Origin: Iodobacter violaceini
GTDB taxonomy: Bacteria > Pseudomonadota > Gammaproteobacteria > Burkholderiales > Chitinibacteraceae
Length of the DNA stretch: 64,000 bases
Reading direction: 5' to 3'
Assembly: GCF_011601265.1 (NCBI RefSeq)
Contig: NZ_JAAOLX010000001.1
Span: 620,001 to 684,000, forward strand
The position numbers were made by a program, and so were the translations under genes. Positions 1-8,543 of the stretch are shown here, piece after piece. The notes under the pieces were generated by a model that ran no database searches, was not told the origin of the DNA, and was given only the letters and a program-made list of their open reading frames with translations. How positions within the stretch are numbered: the first letter of the stretch is position 1; each line of letters starts with the position of its first letter.

Positions 1-358
1 TATGATTACCGCTCAAAACCTCCATCCTTAATGCACCTGCCGCCGCGGCAAAACGCTCCGCCTCTGCCAATAAAGCACAGCCAATACCCTGCCCACTGCA
101 CGTCTCCAGTACCACCAATGCCGTCACCTTCCCCAAAAAACCAGCATCATGCAGGGTAGGGATCAGATGCAAACCCAGTAAGCCCACTACCTGCCCTGCC
201 AGATCTGCCACCAACACCGCGTCTTGCGGACCATGCAGCCTGGCTATTTTTTGTCTGGCAAAATCAGCATCATTCGGGTAACCCAGCTGCCCCAGCAAAA
301 CAGCGGCCTCCTCAGCATCGCCAGCCCTTGCATGGCGAATTATTAGCAGCCTATTCAT
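1..358 (-). CDS. GNAT-family N-acetyltransferase, 3' end outside window
   Basis: Reading leftward from the ATG at 358, the translation begins MNRLLIIRHARAGDAEEAA and continues open to base 1, so the C-terminus is missing. The part seen has the GNAT pattern: a first strand, an acceptor-side helix, then the motif-A region ending in a Q-G-I-G-C-A acetyl-CoA pyrophosphate loop. The substrate cannot be told. The start overlaps the last 8 bases of the upstream nucleotidyltransferase-like gene, which suggests translational coupling. A second in-frame ATG lies 3 bases upstream. Confidence 0.8.
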   Translation of the reverse strand, partial: MNRLLIIRHARAGDAEEAAVLLGQLGYPNDADFARQKIARLHGPQDAVLVADLAGQVVGLLGLHLIPTLHDAGFLGKVTALVVLETCSGQGIGCALLAEAERFAAAAGALRMEVLSGNH

Positions 359-905
359 CATCCCCCTCCCTGTTCACCTGTAGTTTTGGCCAGATCTCCA
401 GCCATTTTTTCTCTGCCACTCTCGCCTCAAAATCACTTATTTTGGGGCGTTTTGGATTCAGCGTAATTTGTAAATCGCGGAGGTTTTCTAAGGGGAATGG
501 AGAAATAAACGCCAGATCAGGCTCCAGCCGGACGCCAACCGCCGTTTCTGGCTCTGGCCAACAGGACATCGCATCCAACGTATTTAAATACGGCACATCG
601 CCATTGCGGACATGCATTCTGGCCTGATTTTTAACCGACCAGGGCAGATCCGAATCTTGCATCAAGCGCTGCTCCAGCGCCCTGTCCGCCTCTTCCGAAA
701 TATCCTCTGTATTAAAATAAATCAGATCAATATCTGTCAAAGGTGTTGGCCTGGTGAAACCATGCAGGCGATCCCAGACCAGATTACGCACAAAGCCTGC
801 CGCAATGCACCAATCAGGCAAACCCAGCGCTGCCGCCTGACGCAGCGCCTGGCAGCGTAAAGGGTCGGCCTTTAGCCAGAGCGTTAATTGCTGATGAAAA
901 TGCAT
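351..905 (-). CDS. Nucleotidyltransferase-fold protein (NTP_transf_6/COG3575 type)
   Basis: This 184-residue cytoplasmic protein resembles the uncharacterised nucleotidyltransferase family PF06042/COG3575. Near residues 34-40 is an A-G-F-V-R-N segment, followed at about residues 58-63 by a D-I-D-L-I-Y-F strand whose acidic residues match the family's metal-binding positions. The family has no established substrate, so no reaction is claimed. A second member is encoded at 2965-3540, five genes upstream in the same direction. The gene overlaps the downstream GNAT gene and belongs to a one-way run of small enzymes. Confidence 0.75.
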   Translation of the reverse strand: MHFHQQLTLWLKADPLRCQALRQAAALGLPDWCIAAGFVRNLVWDRLHGFTRPTPLTDIDLIYFNTEDISEEADRALEQRLMQDSDLPWSVKNQARMHVRNGDVPYLNTLDAMSCWPEPETAVGVRLEPDLAFISPFPLENLRDLQITLNPKRPKISDFEARVAEKKWLEIWPKLQVNREGDDE

Positions 906-937
906 CGTGATGTCTCAGGCTGATAAATCAGCCCAAG

Positions 938-1318
938 CTACAGGGCTAATGCTGGAACAGTCACCACCTGCTCACCAAAAGCAAACGAAGCCTTCTGAAT
1001 TAAGCCATCGGCCACTTCATAAACACAGAGCATTTCTACCGTACCCTTCCCTTCAGGAAAATTACGCGTGATGCGCTCATAATCCACCACAACCGGCCCC
1101 ATTACTGTGCGTTGTAAAAGCTCGGCGTGTAAATCAGGCTCGGCAAACCGGATCAGAACCCGCGAGCGAATCGCCGCATGCCCCGCCGCCAGCAGCCCGC
1201 CATGCAAGGCAAACTGCTGCGCATCAGCAGCATAAGTAGCAAGCCAGGCATCGACATCTTTGGCGTTATAAGCATCCAATTGGCGTTGAATAACATCGGC
1301 AGGGCTGAGTGATTGCAT
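938..1318 (-). CDS. NTF2-like/SnoaL-fold protein (steroid isomerase-like)
   Basis: The 126-residue product has the cone-shaped NTF2-like fold signature: an N-terminal helix pair (VIQRQLDAYNAKDVDAWLATY), an acidic turn, and three or four long C-terminal strands. Such proteins include ketosteroid isomerases and polyketide cyclases, but most genomic copies have no known substrate and this one cannot be assigned. The ATG at 1318 is the first of the frame. A small hairpin (918-933) lies between it and the downstream gene, without a T tract. Confidence 0.7.
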   Translation of the reverse strand: MQSLSPADVIQRQLDAYNAKDVDAWLATYAADAQQFALHGGLLAAGHAAIRSRVLIRFAEPDLHAELLQRTVMGPVVVDYERITRNFPEGKGTVEMLCVYEVADGLIQKASFAFGEQVVTVPALAL

Positions 1319-1358
1319 TGTGATGAATCCTATAGGTTAGATGGAGTGATAAAGCTTA

Positions 1359-1940
1359 TTAGCCCAAGCGACCAGGCTGATAATAAGCCAGATATTTAGC
1401 CCGCTCTTCAGGGTTCATTACGCTCAAAGCTTCGCCGATTAAGGCCGCAAACTCAAACACCGCCCAAGGCTGAGCGCTAATTATGCGGCCATCGATCACC
1501 GCATTTGCCCGCTCATACATAACCCCCTGCCACAGTGGAGCCACAAAATTCACGATGTGCAATGGCGTAAACTCAGCGGTGTAATTATGCGTAGCACGCC
1601 GCCCTGCTAATAAGCCAGTTGCAGCGATTACTAAAGCCCCTGCGCAAATTCCTGCCAGCACGGCCCCTTTGGCATAAGCCGCTTGCAGGCATTCATTCGC
1701 CAGCTTTAATTCCAGAATCGAATCCGGGTTTCCTCCCGGCACTAATACTGCATTTACAGTCAAACCGGCCAAATCAGCATACGAACCCTTAGCCACAATA
1801 CATGCGCCATTGGATGACTCATGAGGACTGCCGTCGGGCGTAAAATATTGCACCCTGCCATGCTGGGCAAGAAGCTCCACGGCGGCGGCAATCTCGAAAA
1901 AAATACAGCCAGGGTACAGCAACACGGCAACAAGCTTCAT
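1359..1940 (-). CDS. DJ-1/PfpI family protein
   Basis: This protein of about 193 residues belongs to the DJ-1/ThiJ/PfpI superfamily. The nucleophile-elbow motif A-G-I-C-A-G-A-L carries the family cysteine at about residue 98, and an early acidic residue (the E of FFEIAAAVE) sits where DJ-1 proteins hold the cysteine-activating Glu. A His-Asn-Tyr segment follows the elbow, as in intracellular chaperone/deglycase-type members. Exact activity is open. The ATG at 1940 shares one base with the TGA of the upstream GNAT gene (TGATG). A GTG immediately upstream is an alternative start. Confidence 0.8.
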   Translation of the reverse strand: MKLVAVLLYPGCIFFEIAAAVELLAQHGRVQYFTPDGSPHESSNGACIVAKGSYADLAGLTVNAVLVPGGNPDSILELKLANECLQAAYAKGAVLAGICAGALVIAATGLLAGRRATHNYTAEFTPLHIVNFVAPLWQGVMYERANAVIDGRIISAQPWAVFEFAALIGEALSVMNPEERAKYLAYYQPGRLG

Positions 1941-2461
1941 CACACAATTCCCTGCACCAGACGCAGCTCTTGCAGCTCTACCCCTGCCAACTCAAAAGTC
2001 TTAGACAGATCTGGAGCAAAGCCCGCCTTAGTATAAAACTGCAGTGCCCGCTGATTACCCGCAAGCACCCAAAGGCTTAGCGCTTTAAAGCCCTGATCCT
2101 GAATCAGCGCCCTGGCCGCCGTATACAAAGCTCGCCCCACACCTGTGGACCAGTAAGCCGGGCAGACGTACAAACTCCAGATTTCTGCCTGATCGCTTGC
2201 AGCATCTTCATCCCGGCAGGCGGCAAAAGAGATAAAACCCAAAAGGGTGCCGTCAGACTGAGCCACTAAAACCTGGCTACTGCCCGCCTTCAGCGCATTG
2301 CGCCACGTTTCTGCACGATTTTCGACCGATAATTGCGCCAAATACCCGCCAGGTAATAAATCGCAATAGGCGTGCTGCCAAGACAACACATGGATTTGAG
2401 CGATGCTCAGGCAATCGTCCTGTATGGCTTTTTTAATTTCAAAATTAAGATTTGCCGCCAT
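1940..2461 (-). CDS. GNAT-family N-acetyltransferase
   Basis: A 173-residue GNAT enzyme expected to move an acetyl group from acetyl-CoA to an amine. Motif A reads IWSLYVCPAYWSTGVGRAL, with the pyrophosphate-binding loop S-T-G-V-G-R, and the motif-B helix ends N-Q-R-A-L-Q-F-Y-T-K-A-G-F, typical of the family. The substrate is unknown. I use the ATG at 2461, preceded by an AGG-rich stretch, not the TTG one codon upstream. The stop overlaps the DJ-1-like gene start. Confidence 0.85.
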   Translation of the reverse strand: MAANLNFEIKKAIQDDCLSIAQIHVLSWQHAYCDLLPGGYLAQLSVENRAETWRNALKAGSSQVLVAQSDGTLLGFISFAACRDEDAASDQAEIWSLYVCPAYWSTGVGRALYTAARALIQDQGFKALSLWVLAGNQRALQFYTKAGFAPDLSKTFELAGVELQELRLVQGIV

Positions 2462-2472
2462 CAATGCCTGCC

Positions 2473-2895
2473 TTAAATACTAATAAGCTGCTTACTCATA
2501 AAATATTTGCACCCTGTGGCCGGATACGATGGCTGCACCCAGCCCACCTGATAATTAAATTTTTCATAAAATGGCCGGGCCTGAAAATTAAGCGTATCTA
2601 AAATGGCAAATTGACAGCCCCGGTCAATTGCAGCTGCCTCTAATTGCGCCAATATTTTGGAGCCCATATCCTGCCCGCGTAATGCCTCGCTCACCCAGAG
2701 GTTTTCAATCAGCAGCCACAGGCCAAATGTTCTGGCACTTGCCCCCGCCAATAACGCTCCATTCTCATCACGAACCGCAATTGCTAAAGGGTATTTCGTT
2801 TTAACTTCCCAGCGCTCTTCATTAAATGCAGTGATTTTTTCTTCTAATTCTTCAAATAAAGCAGCAGGTGGATTTTGTAGCGTTTCGATATTCAT
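2473..2895 (-). CDS. GNAT-family N-acetyltransferase
   Basis: A 140-residue GNAT protein starting MNIETLQNPPAA. It shows the motif-A run LWVSEALRGQDMGSKIL (R-G-x-D-x-G-S loop) and a C-terminal A-R-P-F-Y-E-K-F-N-Y-Q motif-B helix. Its layout resembles small N-acetyltransferases that act on small molecules, but no substrate is evident. The internal ATG at 2895 is preferred because GGTGGA lies just upstream, while the longer frame back to 2949 has no site. The upstream gene starts a little beyond. Confidence 0.8.
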   Translation of the reverse strand: MNIETLQNPPAALFEELEEKITAFNEERWEVKTKYPLAIAVRDENGALLAGASARTFGLWLLIENLWVSEALRGQDMGSKILAQLEAAAIDRGCQFAILDTLNFQARPFYEKFNYQVGWVQPSYPATGCKYFMSKQLISI

Positions 2896-2964
2896 TGATT
2901 CCACCAAAGTGAATGTATATAAATTTAAATATCCAAAAATCAAGTGCAAAAGATAGCATAAAAA

Positions 2965-3540
2965 TCAGTGATCTTGCGAAGAATCATCCCATGGATCAGC
3001 CCTTAATTGTGGCCATCGCCGGGTATAACCCGCCACCATTTTTAAATAAACTGCCTTGCCCATTTGTAAAGAATTTGGCCGAAGCTGCATTGCAAATAAA
3101 TCAGTTAAACCATAGGGTGCATAGATTTGATAATCACGCCCCCTTATTCCAACCGCAAAAGCAGACAGCCATGTATCGATGCCATGCCCGGCGCTCGTCA
3201 AAGGTTTAACTTGCCCGCCTGATTGATTACGATACCATTCATGCACAAAGGCTTGATTAGTCATATCCGGCAAGAATTGATTTTTGGATAAAGCCGTAAA
3301 CGAGGCTTCTCTTTCTGCACGCTGCGCCTTAGATTCGCTGGCATCAAAATAAATTACATCCACATCTTTAATATTTGAATGAATATCCTGCCCGGTCAGC
3401 TGATTCCAGATTACCTGTGCCACAACACCGCCTGCAATATAGTAATTGGGTATAGCAAGCGTCTCTGCAATATCAATAGCCTGATTAATCCAGCCTGAAT
3501 TTGAAATTAATTCTTTAAATTGCGCTTCGTGCAGAATCAA
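2965..3540 (-). CDS. Nucleotidyltransferase-fold protein, second NTP_transf_6 paralogue
   Basis: A 191-residue protein of the same uncharacterised family as 351-905: an A-G-G-V-V-A-Q segment at about residue 36 is followed by the acidic strand DVDVIYFDASE. The two copies align in architecture but differ strongly in sequence, so they are old paralogues or separate acquisitions, not a recent duplication. The start appears to be TTG at 3540, with AGAG about 9 bases upstream. No ATG is available without losing conserved sequence. The C-terminal region names no ligand. Confidence 0.7.
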   Translation of the reverse strand: MILHEAQFKELISNSGWINQAIDIAETLAIPNYYIAGGVVAQVIWNQLTGQDIHSNIKDVDVIYFDASESKAQRAEREASFTALSKNQFLPDMTNQAFVHEWYRNQSGGQVKPLTSAGHGIDTWLSAFAVGIRGRDYQIYAPYGLTDLFAMQLRPNSLQMGKAVYLKMVAGYTRRWPQLRADPWDDSSQDH

Positions 3541-3545
3541 AATAT

Positions 3546-4088
3546 TTACTCTGTGATTTTCATGCCATTATGCTGGCCATTTTCATCAGAAATCTCTGCC
3601 TCTAAGCCCTTTAAATATGCAGCCGCCTCGTCCAGCTCCAGCTCGCTGAATACCCGAATCCCAGCATCTTGTAACAGCGCCGCAGTCACCCCGGCTTGTG
3701 GGTGCTTAGTGCCGGTGAAGCTGCCATCGTAAATAAAAGACGTGCCACAGGATGGGCTGCCTTCTTTTAGAATGGCGATTTGTATATTTTTTCCTTTTGC
3801 GACAGCCAAGGCCTGCTTAGCGCCACTTACAAAAACCCGGCTCACATCCCGGCCACCTGATTCCAGCACCTGAGCCTTGCCCTGCAATACATCCCTGCCA
3901 CTTTGCATCGCCGTGATTTCAGCCGGAGGCCGTGGTACAGGCAATCCTGCTGCCACTTCCGGGCAAACCACAATTAACCTGCCTTCGCTCTCCCAGGCGG
4001 CCAGCACAGGATGATCTCCCGCCGCAGCCCGGCCGTTATACCGCACAGGCCGCCCCAATAAACAGGCGCTGACTAATACATATTGCAT
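3546..4088 (-). CDS. DUF523 family protein
   Basis: This 180-residue protein matches DUF523 (COG1683). It opens with the family signature VSACLLGRPVRYNG and carries the second conserved cysteine motif K-E-G-S-P-S-C-G at about residue 111. The conserved Cys residues suggest metal or redox chemistry, but the biochemical role is not established. It starts at the ATG at 4088, and its stop lies 5 bases before the start of the downstream nucleotidyltransferase-like gene, so co-transcription is likely. Confidence 0.85.
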   Translation of the reverse strand: MQYVLVSACLLGRPVRYNGRAAAGDHPVLAAWESEGRLIVVCPEVAAGLPVPRPPAEITAMQSGRDVLQGKAQVLESGGRDVSRVFVSGAKQALAVAKGKNIQIAILKEGSPSCGTSFIYDGSFTGTKHPQAGVTAALLQDAGIRVFSELELDEAAAYLKGLEAEISDENGQHNGMKITE

Positions 4089-4159
4089 GCTGATTCCGTA
4101 TTTAAGCGATATGGAAGCCTTGCCAGGCGGCCCGCAAAAAGTGATTCAAAAAATCGCTA

Positions 4160-4606
4160 TCAGGCAGCAGGCTTACGCCGTAAAAAAACCAGCTCTAAGG
4201 CTTCCGGGCCTTTAAAGCAGCGCTGGTACTCTGCAAAACCAAACGCGGCATATAAAGCTAAGGCGGGTGTATTTTTAACTGAAGTCATCACTGTTAACTC
4301 CTCAGCGTGCTCAGTTGCAAACCTTAATAAACAAGTTGCGAGGCCCTTACGCTGATGATTTGGGGCCACAACTAAAGAGCAGATATTCATTTCACACAGG
4401 CTGATTACAGCCAGCAATCCGCCTTCATCGGCAATGCCAAAGAAATGCTCATGGCTCTGCAAAATATCATCAAGCGTGGTGTTTAAAGGCGGAAAGTGTT
4501 TTGCACCAATCAGCTCAGCCTCCTGAGCATAAGCCGCCATTTGTACCGCATGTATTTCTTTGGCCACACTTAGCTCACGCTGCAGCAATCGCTCTGCAAC
4601 AAACAT
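4160..4606 (-). CDS. GNAT-family N-acetyltransferase
   Basis: A 148-residue acetyltransferase. The motif-A region reads ICSLVVAPNHQRKGLATCLL, with the R-K-G-L-A-T acetyl-CoA loop, and motif B ends NTPALALYAAFGFAEYQR. The substrate is unknown. I choose the ATG at 4606, where start and the upstream OsmC stop form TGATG and a GGAGA ribosome site lies 5-6 bases ahead. An ATG at 4618 would add four residues (MENL) and overlap OsmC further. The arrangement points to translational coupling with OsmC. Confidence 0.85.
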   Translation of the reverse strand: MFVAERLLQRELSVAKEIHAVQMAAYAQEAELIGAKHFPPLNTTLDDILQSHEHFFGIADEGGLLAVISLCEMNICSLVVAPNHQRKGLATCLLRFATEHAEELTVMTSVKNTPALALYAAFGFAEYQRCFKGPEALELVFLRRKPAA

Positions 4607-5076
4607 CAGGTTCTCCACACTGGCTGGCAGCGCACTTCTGATTTAACCGAGTTGGCAATAAAGCATTCTTCATGCGCTTGATGGTGCATTTGGGCCAGCT
4701 CTTCTTTGGTAGGCTGGCGATCCCCTGAAAAACTGACTTCCGGCCTGAGCGTGACCACCGCCAGCCATTTTTTGCCTGCCGCGTTTTCAGCCATCTCGCC
4801 CAAGGCCGCATCAAAGTAGCGGTCTGCACAAAATTTTTGCCGGGCGGCAATCGATAAAAACCACAGCATATGGCAACTGGAAAGCGAGGCAATAAAAGCT
4901 TCTTCCGGGTCCAGTGCTGCAGCATCAGACATCGGCAAGGGCACCACATGTGGTGATGATGAGCCGGGGATTTCTAAACCACCATCAAAGCGCAGCAGAT
5001 GTTTTCTGCTGTAGCGATTGCTAAGAAAATCCTGCTCACCCCGAATCCAAAGAATTTCTGCTGTGTGCTGAGACAT
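4606..5076 (-). CDS. OsmC-family peroxiredoxin-like protein
   Basis: A 156-residue OsmC/Ohr-fold protein. The two family cysteines are visible: SLSSCHMLWFL at about residue 68 (the peroxidatic position) and H-E-E-C-F-I-A-N-S near residue 136 (the resolving position). A conserved Glu (DPEEAFIAS) sits just before the first. The family reduces organic peroxides in the cytoplasm. The SSCHMLWF context is nearer the OsmC-like/YhfA-type subgroup than classical Ohr, so the preferred peroxide is uncertain. It is coupled to the GNAT gene. Confidence 0.85.
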   Translation of the reverse strand: MSQHTAEILWIRGEQDFLSNRYSRKHLLRFDGGLEIPGSSSPHVVPLPMSDAAALDPEEAFIASLSSCHMLWFLSIAARQKFCADRYFDAALGEMAENAAGKKWLAVVTLRPEVSFSGDRQPTKEELAQMHHQAHEECFIANSVKSEVRCQPVWRT

Positions 5077-5110
5077 AAGATCGCTCTGCTGTTTATCAAT
5101 TAAAAATCAA

Positions 5111-5845
5111 TCAGCTTACAAGGTATGTTGCCCAGCCATCGTATTTGCCACCCAATTCGGCCGCAAGATCAAATAAAGGCAAGGTAATCTGATCAATACG
5201 ATAATGGCTTGGTATATCACTGCGCTTTAATTTAACGCCATATTCCGGATATTCATCATCAGGCTCAATCAGTTTTTCAATCAGAAAACCTGATGCGGAT
5301 ACTTTTTCGATAAATACCGCTCTTGACTTTGCATCGGAGAAATACGCCCAATGATCAAGATCTCTGGCCTGATCCAAAGCATCCCCGTGTTTTTTTAAAG
5401 TGTTGCATATACGGCGGTTATTAATGATTTGTCTGTCTGTTTGAGATGGGGAAAGATAGTTCAGATAAACCGACCAATCCCTGTCATCCTGAACTCCGGT
5501 CTCGTATTCATATTCCGGGAAGGCCTCCATTACTTTTCCGGCCTTTTCCGCCCATAAATCTGCCTCCTTTAAGTAAAGAATAAAATCACGACAGCCATCC
5601 TTAGTGCAGCGGCCCACATAAAGCATAGTGTCATTAACAAGCTGTGCAATATGGTCTTCTATTTGATTTAAAGTGGCAGCTTCTTCCTGGCTGGACAAGC
5701 CATCTTCGCGGGGTGAATTCATAAATACCCGGATATAGCCCATCACGGCAAAGCCATCAACAGGCGCAGCAATATCCAGATCAACAAACATTGAAGCAGG
5801 CTGATTTTCTACCTGGCACAGATAAAAGTCCCAATTACCCGACAC
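5111..5845 (-). CDS. DUF695 - RraB-domain two-module protein
   Basis: A 244-residue acidic cytoplasmic protein. Residues 1-135 resemble DUF695 (NWDFYLCQVENQPASMFVDL and a tyrosine/aspartate-rich end), and residues 140-242 resemble the RraB fold (NRRICNTLKKHGDALDQARD, then a DHWAYFSD strand). In E. coli RraB is a stand-alone inhibitor of RNase E. Here the domain is joined to DUF695, whose role is unknown, so an RNase-modulating function is only inferred. The start is GTG at 5845, backed by AGGAGA six bases upstream. Confidence 0.75.
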   Translation of the reverse strand: MSGNWDFYLCQVENQPASMFVDLDIAAPVDGFAVMGYIRVFMNSPREDGLSSQEEAATLNQIEDHIAQLVNDTMLYVGRCTKDGCRDFILYLKEADLWAEKAGKVMEAFPEYEYETGVQDDRDWSVYLNYLSPSQTDRQIINNRRICNTLKKHGDALDQARDLDHWAYFSDAKSRAVFIEKVSASGFLIEKLIEPDDEYPEYGVKLKRSDIPSHYRIDQITLPLFDLAAELGGKYDGWATYLVS

Positions 5846-6037
5846 GCCGCTCTCCTGAATTTTTTAAATAACTAAATCATTCTCCAAACATTAAAATCAA
5901 TATTATCATGAAACTATTTTAATCTTACCGATAATGCCAATTAAAAAACAAGCTGGAAACTCTGGCAAATAAGCAGAGGCTAAAGGTTTTTAATCCATAG
6001 ACCCATTTGATATTCAGACTTGTTTTTTAAAGCAGGG

Positions 6038-7999
6038 TTAATTCACTAAAGGCGGTACAAACACACTCACCCCATCCCCGCCCAAAGCTTTAGCCTGGTA
6101 CATGGCTGCATCTGCATTTTTAGCCAGTTCAGCCACATTTGTGCCGTGATCGGGGAATAGGGCGATGCCGATGCAGGATGAGATGGCGAGGGATTTTTCT
6201 TCAAGAATGAAGGTTAGCTTCAGTGCTTCGCGTATTTTTTCTGCCACGGCCCGGGCGTCGCTTTCACTATTGATTTCAGGCAGGAGCACCATAAATTCAT
6301 CCCCGCCTATTCGCCCTACGGTATCCGAATCCCGCAGGCAGCCCACCATTCTTTTTGCTGATTCTTCCAGCAGCAAATCTCCGGTGGCGTGGCCGTGAAG
6401 ATCATTGACCGGTTTGAATTTATCCAGATCAATAAATAAGATGGCCAGCTTGCCTTGATTACGCTTTGCCCTGCTGAGGGCCTGGCTGATTCTTTCGAAT
6501 AAAAGAATACGGTTAGGTAACTGCGTCAGCAAATCGTAATGTGCTGAGTGTGCAAGCTGCTGGTGAATCTGCTTGCGCTCATTAATATCCAGCAGCACCG
6601 CCACAAAATGCGTAATAAGCCCAGAGCCATCCTTGACCGGCCCCACATAGGCCTCTTCCCAGCACTGCTCACCCGATTTACGCTTGGTCAGCAGCTCCCC
6701 CACCCAGCGATGGCCTCTTACCAGATGGCTCCACATTTCTACGTAGGCCGATTCATCCACACCGTCTGCACGCAAAAAGCCTGGCGTTTTGCCAAGTACT
6801 TCATCCGCTGCATAGCCTGTTTCTTCAGAAAACTTGGGGTTTACATACTGAATTACCCGATCAGGGCTGGTAATTAAAACGGGTGTGGGGCTTTGTTCAA
6901 TCACGGTTGAAAAAACTTTTAAGCGCTGCTCTGTAAGACGGCCTTCTGCCAGCGCTTTGGCCAGCCTGCCATTCAGATAATGAATATAAAGCGCAATAGA
7001 TCCCACCAGCACCAGCAGGCTGAATGAAATGCCAAGCAGCCTGTAGATCCAGGAAAGATCCACTTTAGGGTGTTCATCGTACAAAAAACCCTTCAGAGAA
7101 AAGCCATTAGGCAGCATGCCAATTTCTGCATAGGTATCGGCAATATGCCGCCAGCGTCCGGGGTTCATATACCCTACTGCAACCAGATCGGTCCGCATCA
7201 GTGCCGCCATTTGGGTGGCTTCAAATTCAAGCTGCGCCTGATTTCTGCTACCCGCATATTTTCTTAAAATCATTTGAATAATTTCATCAGGATTCGCCAT
7301 CGCGTATTCCCAACCCCGCAGACTGGCAGCCCTGAAAGCCTTTACCCGCTCGGGATGCTGCTCAATTTCACGCTCGCTGGTAAACAAGTTATCACCATAA
7401 AAATCAATGCCAACAGAGCGCGGTGTATAGATCTGATATTTAATTCCCGCCTTATCCAGAATAAAGGGCTCATTAGTCAGATAGGCAGAAATGGCATCTA
7501 CGTTCCCCCCCAGCAGCGAATCCGTTTTAAAGTTATGAGCAACTAACTTCAGGCTATCCAGTGCAATGCCCTCCCGCTTTAAATAAGCGAGCAGCTCTTC
7601 GGCAAGCGGCTCAAGCATCAGCCGCTTATCGTTTAAGAAATGAATGCTTTGTGTGGATGATTTTTCAAGGGCAATCAGCACAAAGGGGGAGTGCTGCAAA
7701 ATAACGGCTAAAACAACAAGGGGCTTGCCCATTTTACGGGCCAGCAAAAGGCTGCTGGTGCCGGTGGCATAATCAGCCCGCCCGGATACAACCTCAGCAA
7801 TGGGATCTGTGCCAGGCAAGGCGGGTTTAATATCTACATTCAGGCCTGCCTGCTCATAAAAGCCCAGCTCTTTTGCAGCGTAATAGCCTGCAAACTGAAA
7901 GGCATGCTCCCACTTTAATTGCAGCGTCACCTTATCATTCGCCATCACGGGCGAGAATATGCTCAATATACTCAGCAAAGCTGTTAAAAAAAGTTTCAT
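6038..7999 (-). CDS. NMT1/THI5-like periplasmic sensor - PAS - GGDEF diguanylate cyclase
   Basis: About 653 residues: signal peptide (1-21, ending SPVMA), a periplasmic solute-binding domain of NMT1/THI5 type (about 25-310, opening LQLKWEHAFQFAGYYAAKEL), one membrane helix (about 318-342), a PAS/PAC domain (about 365-475) and a GGDEF domain (about 485-645). The active loop G-G-D-E-F is intact, and an R-D-S-D motif five residues before it is a c-di-GMP feedback site. The protein should make c-di-GMP in response to a small periplasmic ligand. Members of this binding-protein family recognise thiamine-pyrimidine-like compounds, sulfonates and others, so the ligand is open. No EAL domain is present. 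A GTG start at 8023 would add eight residues. Confidence 0.88.
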   Translation of the reverse strand: MKLFLTALLSILSIFSPVMANDKVTLQLKWEHAFQFAGYYAAKELGFYEQAGLNVDIKPALPGTDPIAEVVSGRADYATGTSSLLLARKMGKPLVVLAVILQHSPFVLIALEKSSTQSIHFLNDKRLMLEPLAEELLAYLKREGIALDSLKLVAHNFKTDSLLGGNVDAISAYLTNEPFILDKAGIKYQIYTPRSVGIDFYGDNLFTSEREIEQHPERVKAFRAASLRGWEYAMANPDEIIQMILRKYAGSRNQAQLEFEATQMAALMRTDLVAVGYMNPGRWRHIADTYAEIGMLPNGFSLKGFLYDEHPKVDLSWIYRLLGISFSLLVLVGSIALYIHYLNGRLAKALAEGRLTEQRLKVFSTVIEQSPTPVLITSPDRVIQYVNPKFSEETGYAADEVLGKTPGFLRADGVDESAYVEMWSHLVRGHRWVGELLTKRKSGEQCWEEAYVGPVKDGSGLITHFVAVLLDINERKQIHQQLAHSAHYDLLTQLPNRILLFERISQALSRAKRNQGKLAILFIDLDKFKPVNDLHGHATGDLLLEESAKRMVGCLRDSDTVGRIGGDEFMVLLPEINSESDARAVAEKIREALKLTFILEEKSLAISSCIGIALFPDHGTNVAELAKNADAAMYQAKALGGDGVSVFVPPLVN

Positions 8000-8114
8000 G
8001 CGTCGTTTCGCAGCGATAAACACAATAAAAAAACACTGGTAATTTTTAAACTATAGATCAGCCGTACAATATAATTTAACACTAACAGTAATGAGCACTA
8101 CTATAAAAATAATT

Positions 8115-8543
8115 TTAATAAAAAAATGGAATGATTTTTTTGACCCGCATTTTATAAGCCAGATACTGAGGATATCGCTGCTCCAGCCAAAACTCTTCAC
8201 GACGCGCTTTTAAATCAAGGAATATAAATAAAATAATCGTCATCAGAATTCGTAAATTACTTTGGCTGACGAATGAAATTCCAAGCGCAACAGACAAAAC
8301 CCCCAAATAAATCGGGTGGCGCACAAAACGATAAAAACCTGTAATGACCAGCTCGCTCTGCGCCAATGGCGTGGGAAAAGGCGTGAGTGAGCGCCCCAGA
8401 TCAACTGCACTTTTCGCCAGCAAAATGCCCCCCATAAAAACAATACCCCATCCTACCGCATTAAACACCACCGGCTGCGGCCAGGCGGGGCCAATATGCG
8501 GCAGCCACAGCAGTACAATCAGCAGCAGCGCCTGGATCAGCAC
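8115..8543 (-). CDS. Isoprenylcysteine carboxyl methyltransferase-like membrane protein
   Basis: A 142-residue integral membrane protein with three or four hydrophobic segments. It carries the ICMT/PEMT-family core V-R-H-P-I-Y-L-G near residue 75 and an E-E-F-W-L-E-Q-R-Y-P-Q-Y helix near the C-terminus, both of which bind S-adenosylmethionine in relatives. Bacterial members are presumed methyltransferases acting on lipids or small molecules, with no known substrate. GTG at 8543 is the start I can support, with GAGGTG eight bases upstream. Confidence 0.78.
   Translation of the reverse strand: MLIQALLLIVLLWLPHIGPAWPQPVVFNAVGWGIVFMGGILLAKSAVDLGRSLTPFPTPLAQSELVITGFYRFVRHPIYLGVLSVALGISFVSQSNLRILMTIILFIFLDLKARREEFWLEQRYPQYLAYKMRVKKIIPFFY

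Noticed and set aside
1-5845. Integron cassette array suggested by many small one-way genes
   Set aside because: Gaps are very short or negative and no attC-like imperfect palindromes lie between the genes, so it reads as an operon-like cluster.
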